This document shows, in pieces, positions 8,786 through 17,408 of a stretch of DNA of 64,000 nucleotides. The notes under the pieces are model-generated. The model had not been told where the DNA came from, did no database searches, and saw only the letters and a program-made list of their open reading frames with translations. Source of the stretch: Allobosea sp. LC85. Lineage in GTDB: Bacteria; Pseudomonadota; Alphaproteobacteria; Rhizobiales; Beijerinckiaceae. The position numbers and the translations under genes were made by a program. The first letter of the stretch is position 1. Each line of letters starts with the position of its first letter. The stretch is taken from positions 62,001-126,000 of the forward strand of contig NZ_JPKG01000028.1 in NCBI RefSeq assembly GCF_000735605.1, read 5' to 3'.

Positions 8786-9826
8786 TCAGTGTCCGATGGC
8801 GCTTGCTCTCAACGCCGCAAGCGTCCGACTGTCGACCGCAACGATCTCCTGTCGAAGCTTGGCGTTCTCCCATTTCGCCTGGCCGGGTACGCGGATGGCG
8901 GCAGCGCCGGGCGCGCGGCGCCCGTTGCGGATGCGCTCCCGCTCGACAGCGGCACGGTGCGGAAGAGCTTCAGCGCCGAAAGCCTCCGGATTCAGGGTGA
9001 GGAACAGGAGCGAGCAGTCATTCGGTTGTGCTGCATCGCCGTAGAGCGCCTTCACCTCGGCTCCCACGGCACCACCGGAGAGGAGCCCGCACAGCATGTC
9101 GACCGCGAGTGCGAGGGCAAACCCCTTGGGGCCGCCGGTGGGCAGCAGCAGCCCTCTGATCGCCTCGGCGGGGTCGGTGGTCGGAAGCCCTTCCGACGTC
9201 ACGGCCCAGTTCGCCGGAATCGGCTCGCCGCGCTGCTGGTAATGGCGGATGCGGCCGAGAGCGCCTTCGCTCATGGCGACATCGACGACCACCGCAGGCT
9301 CGTCTGCCGTCGGAATGGCAATGGCGATCGGGTTGTTGCCGACGGCCGGCTCGGCCCCGCCGGGAGCCGGCATCAACGGCCGCGTATTCGACATCGCAAT
9401 CCCGATCATGCCGGCCTCGGCAGCCTGGGCGGCATAGCGGCCGGCAGCACCGAAATGGAACCCATGACGTACGGCGACCGCGCCGATGCCGAAATTCCGG
9501 GCCTTTGCGATGGCAAGAGCCATGGCCTGCTCGGCGGCGAGATGACCGAGCATATGGCCTCCGTCGAGAACCGCCACGGCGCCATGGTCGCTCACGGACA
9601 CGGCCTCGTCATGCGGCGAGACGGAGCCTTTGCGCAGGCGCTCGATATAGAGCGGTACATGCATCAGCCCATGCGAGCTCAGGCCCTGCTGCTCCGCTTC
9701 GACCAAGGCTTCGGCGATACGGCTCGCGCCGGCCGGAGAGAGTCCAGCGCCCGCAAAGACAGCCGCAACCTCCGCGACAAGATCGGCAACGCGCATCGGA
9801 ACGGCGCTTGGAATCTGCGACATCAT
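8786..9826 (-). CDS. Ldh_2-family NAD(P)-dependent 2-hydroxyacid dehydrogenase
   Basis: 346-aa member of the malate/L-sulfolactate/ureidoglycolate dehydrogenase superfamily, which is not Rossmann-fold. Visible are the catalytic SSHGLMHVPLY segment, GAVAVRHGFHFGAAGRYA, SNTRPLMPAPGG...GNNPIAIAIPT and the GGPKGFALALAVDML segment. These enzymes interconvert 2-hydroxy and 2-oxo acids; some reduce cyclic imines instead. The start is ATG at 9826 (or 9823). It is divergent from the hydratase genes at 9983, with a TTTCA-type dyad in the gap, so it probably belongs to the same regulon. Confidence 0.87.
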   Translation of the reverse strand: MMSQIPSAVPMRVADLVAEVAAVFAGAGLSPAGASRIAEALVEAEQQGLSSHGLMHVPLYIERLRKGSVSPHDEAVSVSDHGAVAVLDGGHMLGHLAAEQAMALAIAKARNFGIGAVAVRHGFHFGAAGRYAAQAAEAGMIGIAMSNTRPLMPAPGGAEPAVGNNPIAIAIPTADEPAVVVDVAMSEGALGRIRHYQQRGEPIPANWAVTSEGLPTTDPAEAIRGLLLPTGGPKGFALALAVDMLCGLLSGGAVGAEVKALYGDAAQPNDCSLLFLTLNPEAFGAEALPHRAAVERERIRNGRRAPGAAAIRVPGQAKWENAKLRQEIVAVDSRTLAALRASAIGH

Positions 9827-9896
9827 CAGGCCTGTGACTTGTGAAACCCGAGCGATCCTAGGAGGGGTTGGATAGCAAAGTATGCACAGCCCGCTC

Positions 9897-9913
9897 ATTT
9901 CACGCTGCGAAAC
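9897..9913. promoter_or_regulatory. Operator-like dyad, TTTCA-N5-(C)GAAA type
   Basis: ATTTCACGCTGCGAAAC, an imperfect form of the TTTCA-N5-TGAAA dyad found twice at 17382-17445. It lies in the divergent promoter of the Ldh_2 dehydrogenase and hydratase genes. A candidate binding site for the IclR regulator encoded at 12575 (inference). Confidence 0.45.
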
Positions 9914-9982
9914 GCCATCGCTTTGAGCCACCGCCCTGTCCCGGCCCGCTAGGTTGGGCCCAAGTGAATTGGGCAGCGGCGC

Positions 9983-10852
9983 ATGGCTATCACATATGAT
10001 CTGGTGAAGGAGGTCACGGCCAATCTCTATGACTGGTCGCTGCGCCGGATCCCCGAGACATCGAAGAGCGCCCTGCGCAATGCGGTCGAAACCGAAACCG
10101 TGCCCCATGCGCGCCAGACGCTGGCCTTCATGCTCGAGAGCGCAGAAACGGCGGAGCGAACGGGGCGTTTCCTGTGCTCGGATGCCGGGGTTCCGAGTTA
10201 TGCCGTGAAGATCGGGTCGGGTGTCCGCATGCAAGGCGACATCCGCCGGGCCATCGTCGACGGCTTCGAGCACCTGGTCCAGACGATCCAACCGCCGATC
10301 CTGCGCTTCGTCACCCATCCGCTGACGAATGAGCGCAGCTACAAGGGCAAGGACATGCCGCTGGTCTCCTATGACCTGCTTGGCGATGTCGACTACATGG
10401 ACATCACCTGCGCGCCGAAGGCGCTCGGCGGAGGCCGCTGGGCCGCGATCGAGACGCTGGTCAGCCCGAGCCTCGATGAGATCGAACGCTGCATCCTCGA
10501 GATGGTCATGCGTGCCGGCGGTCAGCACTGTCCTCCCGTGGTGATCGGCGTCGGCATTGGCGGCACCTTCGACCATGCCGCCAAGCTCTCCAAGGACGCG
10601 ACCCTGCGGCCATTCGGCGAGCACAATCCGGAGCCGATGGTCGCGGATATGGAGGAGCGCCTGACGAGGGCGGTCAACCAGACCGGCTTCGGGCCAATGG
10701 GCGTCGGCGGCTCGACCACGACCTTCGGCGTGCACGTGGAGTACGCGTCAGGCCACGGCTTCACCCCTGTCGCAGTCTCGTTCAATTGCTGGATCAACCG
10801 GCGGACACGCGCGAAGATCCACAATTCGGGCGTTGTGGAGCGGATCGAATGA
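9983..10852 (+). CDS. Class I fumarase/L-tartrate dehydratase-type hydratase, alpha subunit
   Basis: 289-aa catalytic iron-sulfur subunit of a two-component hydro-lyase. Three Cys in the conserved contexts for the [4Fe-4S] cluster are C65 (LCSDAGVP), C143 (ITCAPKALGGG) and C183 (QHCPPVVIGVGIGG). The family adds or removes water from dicarboxylates such as malate/fumarate or tartrate/oxaloacetate. The gene overlaps the beta subunit by 4 bp (ATGA), so the two are co-translated. The catabolic neighbours make a specialised substrate more likely than housekeeping fumarase. Residues alone do not separate fumarase from tartrate dehydratase. Confidence 0.88.
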   Translation: MAITYDLVKEVTANLYDWSLRRIPETSKSALRNAVETETVPHARQTLAFMLESAETAERTGRFLCSDAGVPSYAVKIGSGVRMQGDIRRAIVDGFEHLVQTIQPPILRFVTHPLTNERSYKGKDMPLVSYDLLGDVDYMDITCAPKALGGGRWAAIETLVSPSLDEIERCILEMVMRAGGQHCPPVVIGVGIGGTFDHAAKLSKDATLRPFGEHNPEPMVADMEERLTRAVNQTGFGPMGVGGSTTTFGVHVEYASGHGFTPVAVSFNCWINRRTRAKIHNSGVVERIE

Positions 10853-11490
10853 GCGCCTTCGACCTGCCCCGCCTGAAGCTGCCGCTGACACCTGCCGCGG
10901 CTCGGGCTCTGACGCTGGGCGATCTTTTCCTGCTCGATGGCGAAGCGGTGGCGACAGTCGGCATGCCCACGCAGAAGCGCATGGTGTCCGAGGTGGCGGC
11001 CGGTCGCGAGATGCCGACCCCGATGCGGGGCGGCGCCTTCTTCCACATGGGCGTCAGCTATGACGAAGCGGATGGCAGGCCGGGGCGCCTCCATTATGTC
11101 AATCCGACGACCTCGAGCCGCTTCAACGGCCTGATGCCCTCCTTGATCCGTGAGCTCGGCCTGACCTCCGTCGGCGGCAAGGGCGGATTGTCGCGCGAAA
11201 GCGCGGACGCCATGCGCGAGGTTGGTTGCGTGTATTTCTCCTTCGTCGGTGGCGCGTCGGCGCTGCTCAGCGACGGCGTCGAAGAGGTTGTCGACTGCGC
11301 CTGGAACGACCTGATCATGCAGTTCCGGCTGAACCGCATCAGGCTGGGAGGTTTCGGACCGGTGACGGTCGCGATCGATGCCCATGGCAACTCCATCTAT
11401 GAGCGCCTGATGACCTCCGCCCAGGCGCGCTTGCCGGAGATCCTGCAGGCGCTGCGGGCTCCCCTCTCCCCAGTCGACGAGAACTACTGA
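10849..11490 (+). CDS. Class I fumarase/L-tartrate dehydratase-type hydratase, beta subunit
   Basis: 213-aa partner of the alpha subunit. The conserved NPTTSSRFNGLMPSLIRELG and GGKGGLS segments correspond to the GPTTSxRM and GKG motifs of the fumarase C-terminal domain, which complete the active site. Its ATG at 10849 overlaps the alpha stop codon, and its stop overlaps the next gene's ATG by 1 bp, so three genes (9983-12473) form a tight operon. Confidence 0.87.
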   Translation: MSAFDLPRLKLPLTPAAARALTLGDLFLLDGEAVATVGMPTQKRMVSEVAAGREMPTPMRGGAFFHMGVSYDEADGRPGRLHYVNPTTSSRFNGLMPSLIRELGLTSVGGKGGLSRESADAMREVGCVYFSFVGGASALLSDGVEEVVDCAWNDLIMQFRLNRIRLGGFGPVTVAIDAHGNSIYERLMTSAQARLPEILQALRAPLSPVDENY

Positions 11491-12473
11491 TGCAAGCGAT
11501 CGAGATCACCCGGCCCGGCGGGCCGGAGGTGCTGGCCTTTTGCGAGCGCGCGTCTCCAGCGCTTGGCCCCGGTGACGTCCTCATCCGGGTCCGGGCTGCG
11601 GCCGTGAACCGCCCTGACGTGCAGCAGCGGCGCGGTCTCTATCCGCCACCGCCCGGCGCAACCGATCTCCCCGGCCTGGATGTCGCAGGCATCGTCGAGG
11701 CCGTCGGCGCGAACGTGGAATGGCCGAGGACAGGTGACGCGGTCTGCGCGCTCGCCAATGGTGGCGGATATGCCGAGCTCTGCGCCGTGCCCGCCGTTCA
11801 GTGCATGCCGATGCCGAAGGGAGCAAGCTTCACTGAAGCTGCAGCGCTGCCCGAAGCCTTCTTCACCGCCTGGAACAATGTGATCTGGCTTGGACGGCTC
11901 GCGGAAGCTGAAACGCTGCTTGTACAAGGCGGTACCAGCGGCGTCGGCATGGCAGCGATCCAGATCGCCAAGACCTTGCGGCGGGCCCGCGTGCTCGCGA
12001 CCGCGGGAACAACCGCGAAACGCGACATCTGCCGGGAGATCGGCGCCGATCACGCAGTGAGCTATCGCGACGACTGGGCAGCCGAGATTGTTGCGGCAAT
12101 CGGCGCAGAGCAGGTCGACGTCGCGCTCGACGCGCAGGCCGGCCCCTACACCGAAAAGCAGCTGCAGCTGCTTGCGCCCGACGGCCGCGTCGTGCTGATC
12201 GCCAGCCATCTCGGCGAGATGGCGGAGGTCAATGTCCGCAACATCGTCCGGCGTCGCCTGACCCTGACGGGTTCGACCCTGCGCCCGCGCCCTGCAGCCT
12301 ATAAGGGACGCATCGCGTCGGAGCTTGTCGCCCATGTCTGGCCGTTGCTCGAGAGCGGGCGCATCCGCAACCACATCTGCGCAACCTTCGACTGGCGCGA
12401 TGTGCGGGACGCCCATGCGCTGATGGACGCCGGCGAACAGGTGGGCAAGGTCGTCCTCACGCTTGACGGCTGA
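11490..12473 (+). CDS. Zinc-free quinone oxidoreductase-like MDR dehydrogenase (PIG3 type)
   Basis: 327-aa medium-chain dehydrogenase/reductase. The N-terminal GroES-like domain contains the VRAAAVNRPDVQQRRGLYPPPPG stretch characteristic of PIG3/QOR proteins. The cofactor domain has QGGTSGVGMAAIQIAK, the AxxGVG-type NADP(H) motif. There are no Zn-binding Cys clusters. It probably reduces an enone, quinone or aldehyde intermediate. It starts on the stop codon of the hydratase beta gene and is followed by the IclR regulator about 100 bp on. Confidence 0.88.
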   Translation: MQAIEITRPGGPEVLAFCERASPALGPGDVLIRVRAAAVNRPDVQQRRGLYPPPPGATDLPGLDVAGIVEAVGANVEWPRTGDAVCALANGGGYAELCAVPAVQCMPMPKGASFTEAAALPEAFFTAWNNVIWLGRLAEAETLLVQGGTSGVGMAAIQIAKTLRRARVLATAGTTAKRDICREIGADHAVSYRDDWAAEIVAAIGAEQVDVALDAQAGPYTEKQLQLLAPDGRVVLIASHLGEMAEVNVRNIVRRRLTLTGSTLRPRPAAYKGRIASELVAHVWPLLESGRIRNHICATFDWRDVRDAHALMDAGEQVGKVVLTLDG

Positions 12474-12574
12474 CACCAGCGTTTGACATCGCTTCAGGCA
12501 GCGGGTCTCCTCGACCTCGAGCAGGCGGATGCACCAGCATCACGCATAACAATCCGCCTGGCTGGGACCGCCTC

Positions 12575-13378
12575 TTGCCCTCGTTCACTCCCGTCCAGTC
12601 CGTCGTCAAGGCGCTCGACCTTCTCGCCGAAATCAACCGCAGCGGATTGGCGACGGTCGGCGATCTCCATCGGCGAACGGGCTTGCCCAAACCGACGATC
12701 GTGCGGCTCCTCGAAACGCTCATCGCCACCGGCTATGTCATGCGCGATAGCCGCGTGCGCGGGTATCAGGTGACTTCCGGCGTGAACCGGCTGAGCGCCG
12801 GCTTCCACGGTGCGCCGATGGTGATCGAAGCCGCCCGCCCGTGGGCGACGGCCCTTACCCGGCAAATCAAATGGCCCTGCGCCGTCTGCGTCCTCGACTA
12901 CGACGCCGTGATCGTGCGTTTCAGCACCATACCCGACAGCCCGATTTCGCCGTTTCACGCCACGCTCGGCCATCGGCTGAGCCTGGGAGGACGCGCGCTC
13001 GGCCGGGCCTATCTCGCGTTCTGTCCGGAAGAGGAGCGCACGATCGTGCGCTCTGCGATGCTGGCTTCCCCGGATCCCGAGAACAGCGGCCTCGGCGACG
13101 AGGAGTTGGAACGGCTGATCGCCCAGGCACGCTGGCGCGGCTACACCGAGCGCGATCCTGCCGTGGAGCCACGCTCTTCCGCGACCATTGCCGTTCCCAT
13201 CATGCTGGGCGAGCGCGTGCTTGCGACCTTCGGCGTCACCTTCTTCCGGTCCGTCGTGGCGACGCCCGACGACCGCGCACGGATCATCCATCCCCTGAAG
13301 AAGGCGGCGGCCAGCATCGAGACCCAGCTCAAGGCGCTCTCGCAATCAATGGGCGTCGCGTTTCAGGATGAGAAATAG
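12575..13378 (+). CDS. IclR-family transcriptional regulator (MhpR-like)
   Basis: 267-aa regulator. The N-terminal winged helix (ALDLLAEINRSGLATVGDLHRRTGLPKPTIVRLLETL, split over residues 10-46) resembles MhpR-type activators of aromatic and hydroxyacid catabolism. The C-terminal IclR effector domain follows. The apparent start is TTG at 12575 with a weak ribosome-binding site. It lies within the catabolic cluster in the same direction as the hydratase operon, so it is the best candidate for the protein that binds the TTTCA-N5-TGAAA dyads at 9897 and 17382-17445. Confidence 0.85.
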   Translation: MPSFTPVQSVVKALDLLAEINRSGLATVGDLHRRTGLPKPTIVRLLETLIATGYVMRDSRVRGYQVTSGVNRLSAGFHGAPMVIEAARPWATALTRQIKWPCAVCVLDYDAVIVRFSTIPDSPISPFHATLGHRLSLGGRALGRAYLAFCPEEERTIVRSAMLASPDPENSGLGDEELERLIAQARWRGYTERDPAVEPRSSATIAVPIMLGERVLATFGVTFFRSVVATPDDRARIIHPLKKAAASIETQLKALSQSMGVAFQDEK

Positions 13379-13473
13379 GCCGCCTTCCCAAACTCCGTCG
13401 CCAGGAAGCCGCGCATAGTTCCAGGGCACAACCGCGCCGAACGATCGGTTGCCGCTCCGGAGGAACAGCCACC

Positions 13474-14457
13474 ATGTCATTGTATTCTCGCCGCGCGTTC
13501 GCGGCGTCGCTCGTCGGCCTCGGTGCTCTGGCGAGCACGCGGGGCGCGCTCGGTCAGAGCTGGCCCGCACGGCCGGTGACCATCATCGTCCCCTTCCCGG
13601 CCGGCGCGGCCACCGATGTCGTGGCACGCCTGCTGGCAGAGAGGCTCCGCGCAGAATTGGGGCAAGGTTTCGTCGTCGAGAACAAACCTGGTGCCGGCGG
13701 CAACCTCGCCGCGGCCAACGTCGTGCGCGCCACCCCGGACGGGCATACGCTGTTTGTCTCGTCGTCCGGGCCGCTCGTCACCAACAAGCTGCTCTACAAG
13801 ACGCTCAGCTTCGACCCGCTTGTCGATTTCGAGCCGATCGCCATGATCGGCGACGTGCAGGTTGTCGTGGCGACGCACCCCTCCCTGCCGGTCAAGACAC
13901 TGTCTGAGCTGATCGCCTACGGCAAAGCCAATCCGGGCAAACTCACCTTCGGAAGCCCGGGTTTTGGCCTGATGGGGCACATCGCCGGCGAACTGATCCA
14001 GCGCAAGGGCGGTTTCCAGATGACCCATGTGCCCTATCGCGGTTCGGCTCCGCTGGCGACCGATCTCCTCGCCGGGATCGTCAATGTCGCGGTCGATTTC
14101 CTTCCGCCCTATATTCCACACGTGAAATCCGGAGCCGTCCGCGCTCTCGCGGTCACCGCCGAAGAGCGCGCGCCGCAGCTGCCCGACGTGCCGACCCTGT
14201 CGGAAGCAGGGCTGACGGGCGTCAACGCCTCCTCCTGGTATGCGATCGTCGGCCCCAAGGGCCTTCCCGAGCCGATCTCGCGCCGGATCGGCACGATCGT
14301 GAACGACTATGTGCTGAGCCCCGAGGGCCGTGCGAAGCTCAATCCGATCGGCGTGCGCTCGCTCGGCGGCGGACCGGACGTCGTCCGCAAGTCGCAGGCA
14401 CAGGAAATCGCCAAATGGAGCGAGGTCATCCGCACGGCCGCCATCGCCCTCGACTAA
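13474..14457 (+). CDS. Bug/TctC-family tripartite tricarboxylate transporter receptor, orphan
   Basis: 327-aa extracytoplasmic binding protein. The leader MSLYSRRAFAASLVGLGAL looks Tat-like. The mature part opens with WPARPVTIIVPFPAGAATDVVAR, the Bug-family beta1 loop, and has the second signature GNLAAANVVRATPDGHTL. Such proteins bind carboxylates and usually deliver to TctAB membrane proteins, but no tctA or tctB is nearby. Its position after the IclR gene and before the DUF6282/cupin/aldolase set suggests the ligand is the pathway substrate. A composite palindromic repeat and a bidirectional terminator follow it. Confidence 0.9.
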   Translation: MSLYSRRAFAASLVGLGALASTRGALGQSWPARPVTIIVPFPAGAATDVVARLLAERLRAELGQGFVVENKPGAGGNLAAANVVRATPDGHTLFVSSSGPLVTNKLLYKTLSFDPLVDFEPIAMIGDVQVVVATHPSLPVKTLSELIAYGKANPGKLTFGSPGFGLMGHIAGELIQRKGGFQMTHVPYRGSAPLATDLLAGIVNVAVDFLPPYIPHVKSGAVRALAVTAEERAPQLPDVPTLSEAGLTGVNASSWYAIVGPKGLPEPISRRIGTIVNDYVLSPEGRAKLNPIGVRSLGGGPDVVRKSQAQEIAKWSEVIRTAAIALD

Positions 14458-14459
14458 GA

Positions 14460-14554
14460 ATCGGCCCGACAAGGGGATTGCGGTTTTCGGGAAAGCCGAT
14501 GCCATCACAGAAGCTTAGATCATCGGACCGGATACGATATCCGGTCCGATGATC
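14460..14554 (+). repeat. Composite palindromic intergenic repeat, copy 1
   Basis: One of three copies in the window. Module 1 (14460-14500) is a nested stem, with ATCGGC/GCCGAT outside and CCCGA.AA/TTTTCGGG inside. Module 2 (14518-14554) has perfect 17-bp arms around a 3-base loop, with core TCATCGGACCGGATA. A CAGAAG..TTAGA linker joins them. The other copies are at 52915-53016 (reverse) and 63841-63940. Confidence 0.85.
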
Positions 14555-14574
14555 CAGGCCTTCATCGCAAAGAA

Positions 14575-14610
14575 AAACCCCGGGTGAGCGCAACCGCTCA
14601 CCCGGGGTTT
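14575..14610. terminator. Bidirectional rho-independent terminator
   Basis: Perfect 16-bp arms (AAACCCCGGGTGAGCG and its complement) around a CAAC loop, with an A-run on the left and a T-run on the right. It serves both the TctC gene (plus) and the DUF6282 gene (minus), which converge here. Confidence 0.85.
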
Positions 14611-14624
14611 CTTCGTTCTCAAGA

Positions 14625-15563
14625 TCAGGCGCTCGGTGAAACGACGTCGAGATTCAGCAATGTCGCCGCACGTCCGCCGATCATCGCCCTGATCTCCTTC
14701 TCGCCGAACTGCAGGTCGAGCAGCCCACCGACGATCTCGCGGTAGCCATCGACCGGGCGCGGCGAACCGAGCAGGCCGAGATCGGAGCACAGCAAGGTGC
14801 GCTCGACACCGGCGACCTCGATCAGATGAGCGAGGTCGGACATCTCGTATTTCTTCGAGCGCCCTTCGACGAACATGCAGATCGAGTGCTCCATATAGGC
14901 ACCGAGCGAAACGAGCTGGCGGATGTCGGCATCAGTACAGCCCACGATATAGGTCGGGTGGTTGACGATCATCTTGCGAACGCCGCGTGTGCGCGCCTCC
15001 TCGAACACGAGGTGGAGTTCAGAGGCATGGAGATGCCCGCCCGCGAGAACGATGTCCCCCTCGGCGATCAGGTCGAGGATCTGCTTGACCGCGTCCGTCA
15101 CCTTGCCGCTCGCATCGAGCGCGGTAAGCGGCAGTGCATCCAGCATCTTCCCGGCGGTCTTGGGGAAGGTCTTCACGGCGCCGGATGCCAGCACCGCAAT
15201 GTGGTTCGCGGCCGAGAGCGTCGGCAACCAGACGATCTTGCCGCCGATCTTGATGCAGTGGTCGACGGCATGCGGATTGAAGCCGCCCGAGGCATTGTTC
15301 AGCGCTACGCCGGAGAACAGCTTCAAGCCGTTATCGGGAAAGAGCTTCTCCAGCATCACCGCATGGGACGTGCCGAGATAGAAATGGTCCTTGTAGACGA
15401 GGGCGCGGAACTTCGCGGAGGCGGCGTCGAGCATCGCCTCGTGGTGGTCGAGGATGCGTGGCATCGCGGCGGGGCCGCTGTGACAGTGCAGATCGACCGC
15501 ACCGACGAGCAGATCCGCGACCTGCCGGGCACGGTCGAGTTGGGGGGCCTTGTCCAGAAGCAT
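14625..15563 (-). CDS. DUF6282 amidohydrolase-like protein
   Basis: 312-aa TIM-barrel protein resembling metal-dependent hydrolases. An HxH pair near the N-terminus (VDLHCHSGPAAMPR) is followed by further His and Asp residues typical of the superfamily: GGHLHASE, VNHPTY, MEHSICMF and LCSDLGLLGSP (the last Asp in the usual catalytic place). I assign DUF6282 from the VDLHCHSGP pattern; no activity is established for it to my knowledge. It is the last gene of a three-gene minus-strand operon with a cupin-like protein and an HpcH/HpaI aldolase, which suggests ring or lactone hydrolysis ahead of aldol cleavage (inference). Confidence 0.75.
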   Translation of the reverse strand: MLLDKAPQLDRARQVADLLVGAVDLHCHSGPAAMPRILDHHEAMLDAASAKFRALVYKDHFYLGTSHAVMLEKLFPDNGLKLFSGVALNNASGGFNPHAVDHCIKIGGKIVWLPTLSAANHIAVLASGAVKTFPKTAGKMLDALPLTALDASGKVTDAVKQILDLIAEGDIVLAGGHLHASELHLVFEEARTRGVRKMIVNHPTYIVGCTDADIRQLVSLGAYMEHSICMFVEGRSKKYEMSDLAHLIEVAGVERTLLCSDLGLLGSPRPVDGYREIVGGLLDLQFGEKEIRAMIGGRAATLLNLDVVSPSA

Positions 15564-15573
15564 GCTGAAGTCC

Positions 15574-16488
15574 TCAGGGAATTTCGCCGGGCATCGGATA
15601 ATCTGCGGCGTTGATCACCCATCCGGGCTTTTCCGAGAAATCCATGCGTGGCGGGGAGAAGATGTCGATCATCTGATTGAGGCCGGGCAGAACCGACCGG
15701 GACGTGTGGATCGAAGGCGGCGGGATGACCGTCAGCGACGGTGCCGCCATCAACTCGTGCTCGTCCTCGCGCCAAATCCTCATATCCGGCGTCCAGGGCC
15801 AGCGGATATCGTGGATGTAGGCGCCGTCGATGACGAGCGAGCCCTGCTCGAAATCGTCGTGGTGATGCGGCGAGAGCTTGGTGATGTCGCGGAGCCCGAT
15901 CCGCGGATCGAGCATGTTCACCATCAACGTCGTGCAGCGAAAAATCCGGCCGAAGCGGCTCTCACCGCCCTCGCCTTCGAGGCTGTAGCGCCTCAGCTTC
16001 CAGCCACCGCGCGGCTCGGGCCAAGGCTCCAGGAGCGCGACATTGGCGTGCGGCTCGGCATAGGACGAGGCATTGGTGCAGGCCGCCGCCAGATCGGTTG
16101 CGGCAGAGGAGAAGATCCGGATGACGCGGCCATCGCTGGCTGCCGTGACCTCTGAATCTCCCGGCGGTACGAACAGGATGGATGCGCCCGGCGCGACGAG
16201 GATCTCCCCGCGGGCCGACACGGTTGCGCCCATGGCAGCGTCCGGCAGGATCACGCAATACTCGTCCGGCTGGCCGATACGCGCCAGCGTCGCACCCGCG
16301 CGCACCTCGGAATAAGCGACAATGAAATTCTGCCCGCGGGCAACCCAGGTACGGGCATCGGGGCCCGCTTCCTGCGGCTCCTGTGCATAGAAGCGCGCAT
16401 AATCCGCGCCGGCATAGGCGGAAACGGGAGAAGCCTTGACAGGCGCCCCGGTCGCCAGTTTGGCGCGGAGGTCGGTGGGGTGGAACAT
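15574..16488 (-). CDS. Bicupin-like protein of unknown function
   Basis: 304 aa in two beta-rich halves. The C-terminal half has a clear cupin metal-site pattern (SPHHHDDFEQGSLVIDG, then a later His at PPSIHTSRS). The N-terminal half looks like a second cupin without an obvious full set of ligands. Such proteins include isomerases and dioxygenases of sugar acids and aromatics. It lies 10 bp upstream of the DUF6282 gene and 16 bp downstream of the aldolase gene, so all three are co-transcribed. The function is not known. Confidence 0.65.
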   Translation of the reverse strand: MFHPTDLRAKLATGAPVKASPVSAYAGADYARFYAQEPQEAGPDARTWVARGQNFIVAYSEVRAGATLARIGQPDEYCVILPDAAMGATVSARGEILVAPGASILFVPPGDSEVTAASDGRVIRIFSSAATDLAAACTNASSYAEPHANVALLEPWPEPRGGWKLRRYSLEGEGGESRFGRIFRCTTLMVNMLDPRIGLRDITKLSPHHHDDFEQGSLVIDGAYIHDIRWPWTPDMRIWREDEHELMAAPSLTVIPPPSIHTSRSVLPGLNQMIDIFSPPRMDFSEKPGWVINAADYPMPGEIP

Positions 16489-16504
16489 CGAAAATCTCTC
16501 CAGT

Positions 16505-17305
16505 TCAGCCAGCGGCAGCCTGCGAAGCGCGGCTCTTCATGGCCGACATCTCGCTGAACGCCTGGCCAGCAGCCTTCCTCAGGAAGCCCTGGTCCGACGA
16601 GACGATGAAGGCGCTTGCACCGCGCGCAGCGAAATCGGCGGCCTCATCGGCGCCGTCGGTCATGACGCAGACCGGCTTGTCCGCCCGTTTCGCCGCGGCG
16701 ATAATCCTGTCCACCGCATCGCGGACTACAGGCGCATCCCGCGTCGGCGCACCGAAGGCGACGGTGAGGTCGCCGCGGCCGATGAAGACGGCGTCGAGTC
16801 CATCGACGGCGAGGATCGCGTCGATCTCGTCGAGTGCTGCAGGATCCTCGATCATCGCGATTGCAGCCGTAGCGGCATCGGCCGCGTCGACATGGCTCCA
16901 CATCTTCACGGCGCCGTAGCCGCCCGCCCGGGTCACACCCGAAAAACCGCGCGCACCGCCCCGATAGCGACAGGCGGCAGCAAGGGTCCGCGCCTGGGCG
17001 ACATTCGAGACATGCGGTGCCAGGACGCCAACCGCGCCGCAGTCCAGGACCGAGAGGATCGCGTCATGCGAAAGCACCGGAACACGCACGACACCGGCGA
17101 CACCGGCGGCCCGGGCTGCGAGAAGCGCCACATCGGTCGAGCCCCGATCGAAGGGAGCATGCTCCTGGTCGATGACGACGAAGTCGAAGCCGACACCTCC
17201 GAGGATCTCGATGGCGTGGCCGGTCGGCGTCTTGATGAAGCTGCCGATCAACGACTCGCGAGCGAGCAAGCGGCGCCGAAAGGAATGGTGGGGCGTGTTC
17301 TGCAT
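16505..17305 (-). CDS. HpcH/HpaI-family class II aldolase
   Basis: 266-aa pyruvate-type aldolase of the HpcH/HpaI family. The first strand motif GFDFVVIDQEHAPFD is followed by the substrate-binding Arg/His region (RVPVLSHDAILSVLDCGAVGVLAPHV), the metal-binding Glu in IAMIEDPAALDEIDAI and the phosphate/carboxylate loop GRGDLTVAFG. It cleaves a 4-hydroxy-2-oxo acid to pyruvate (or oxaloacetate) plus an aldehyde. It is the first gene of the minus-strand operon and divergent from the binding protein at 17506, with two TTTCA-N5-TGAAA dyads between them. Confidence 0.88.
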   Translation of the reverse strand: MQNTPHHSFRRRLLARESLIGSFIKTPTGHAIEILGGVGFDFVVIDQEHAPFDRGSTDVALLAARAAGVAGVVRVPVLSHDAILSVLDCGAVGVLAPHVSNVAQARTLAAACRYRGGARGFSGVTRAGGYGAVKMWSHVDAADAATAAIAMIEDPAALDEIDAILAVDGLDAVFIGRGDLTVAFGAPTRDAPVVRDAVDRIIAAAKRADKPVCVMTDGADEAADFAARGASAFIVSSDQGFLRKAAGQAFSEMSAMKSRASQAAAG

Positions 17306-17381
17306 GAAGCCGGCACAGGATCGAGCGGTTGGGATGCGCCATCATCGCATCCGGTGCCGGCACGGCATGGCGATCTCTGCG

Positions 17382-17400
17382 CATTTCACAGCGTGAAATG
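17382..17400. promoter_or_regulatory. Operator dyad 1, CATTTCAC-N3-GTGAAATG
   Basis: Perfect 8-bp arms, giving a TTTCA-N5-TGAAA core. It lies in the divergent promoter of the aldolase operon and the ABC-type binding protein. Related to the dyads at 9897 and 17409. Confidence 0.6.
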
Positions 17401-17408
17401 GCTCGCTC

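Noticed and set aside
9983..11490. Calling the two-subunit hydratase ttdAB
   Set aside because: Cluster cysteines fit, but fumarase, tartrate dehydratase and related hydratases are not separable by what I can see; context gives no tartrate-specific transporter.
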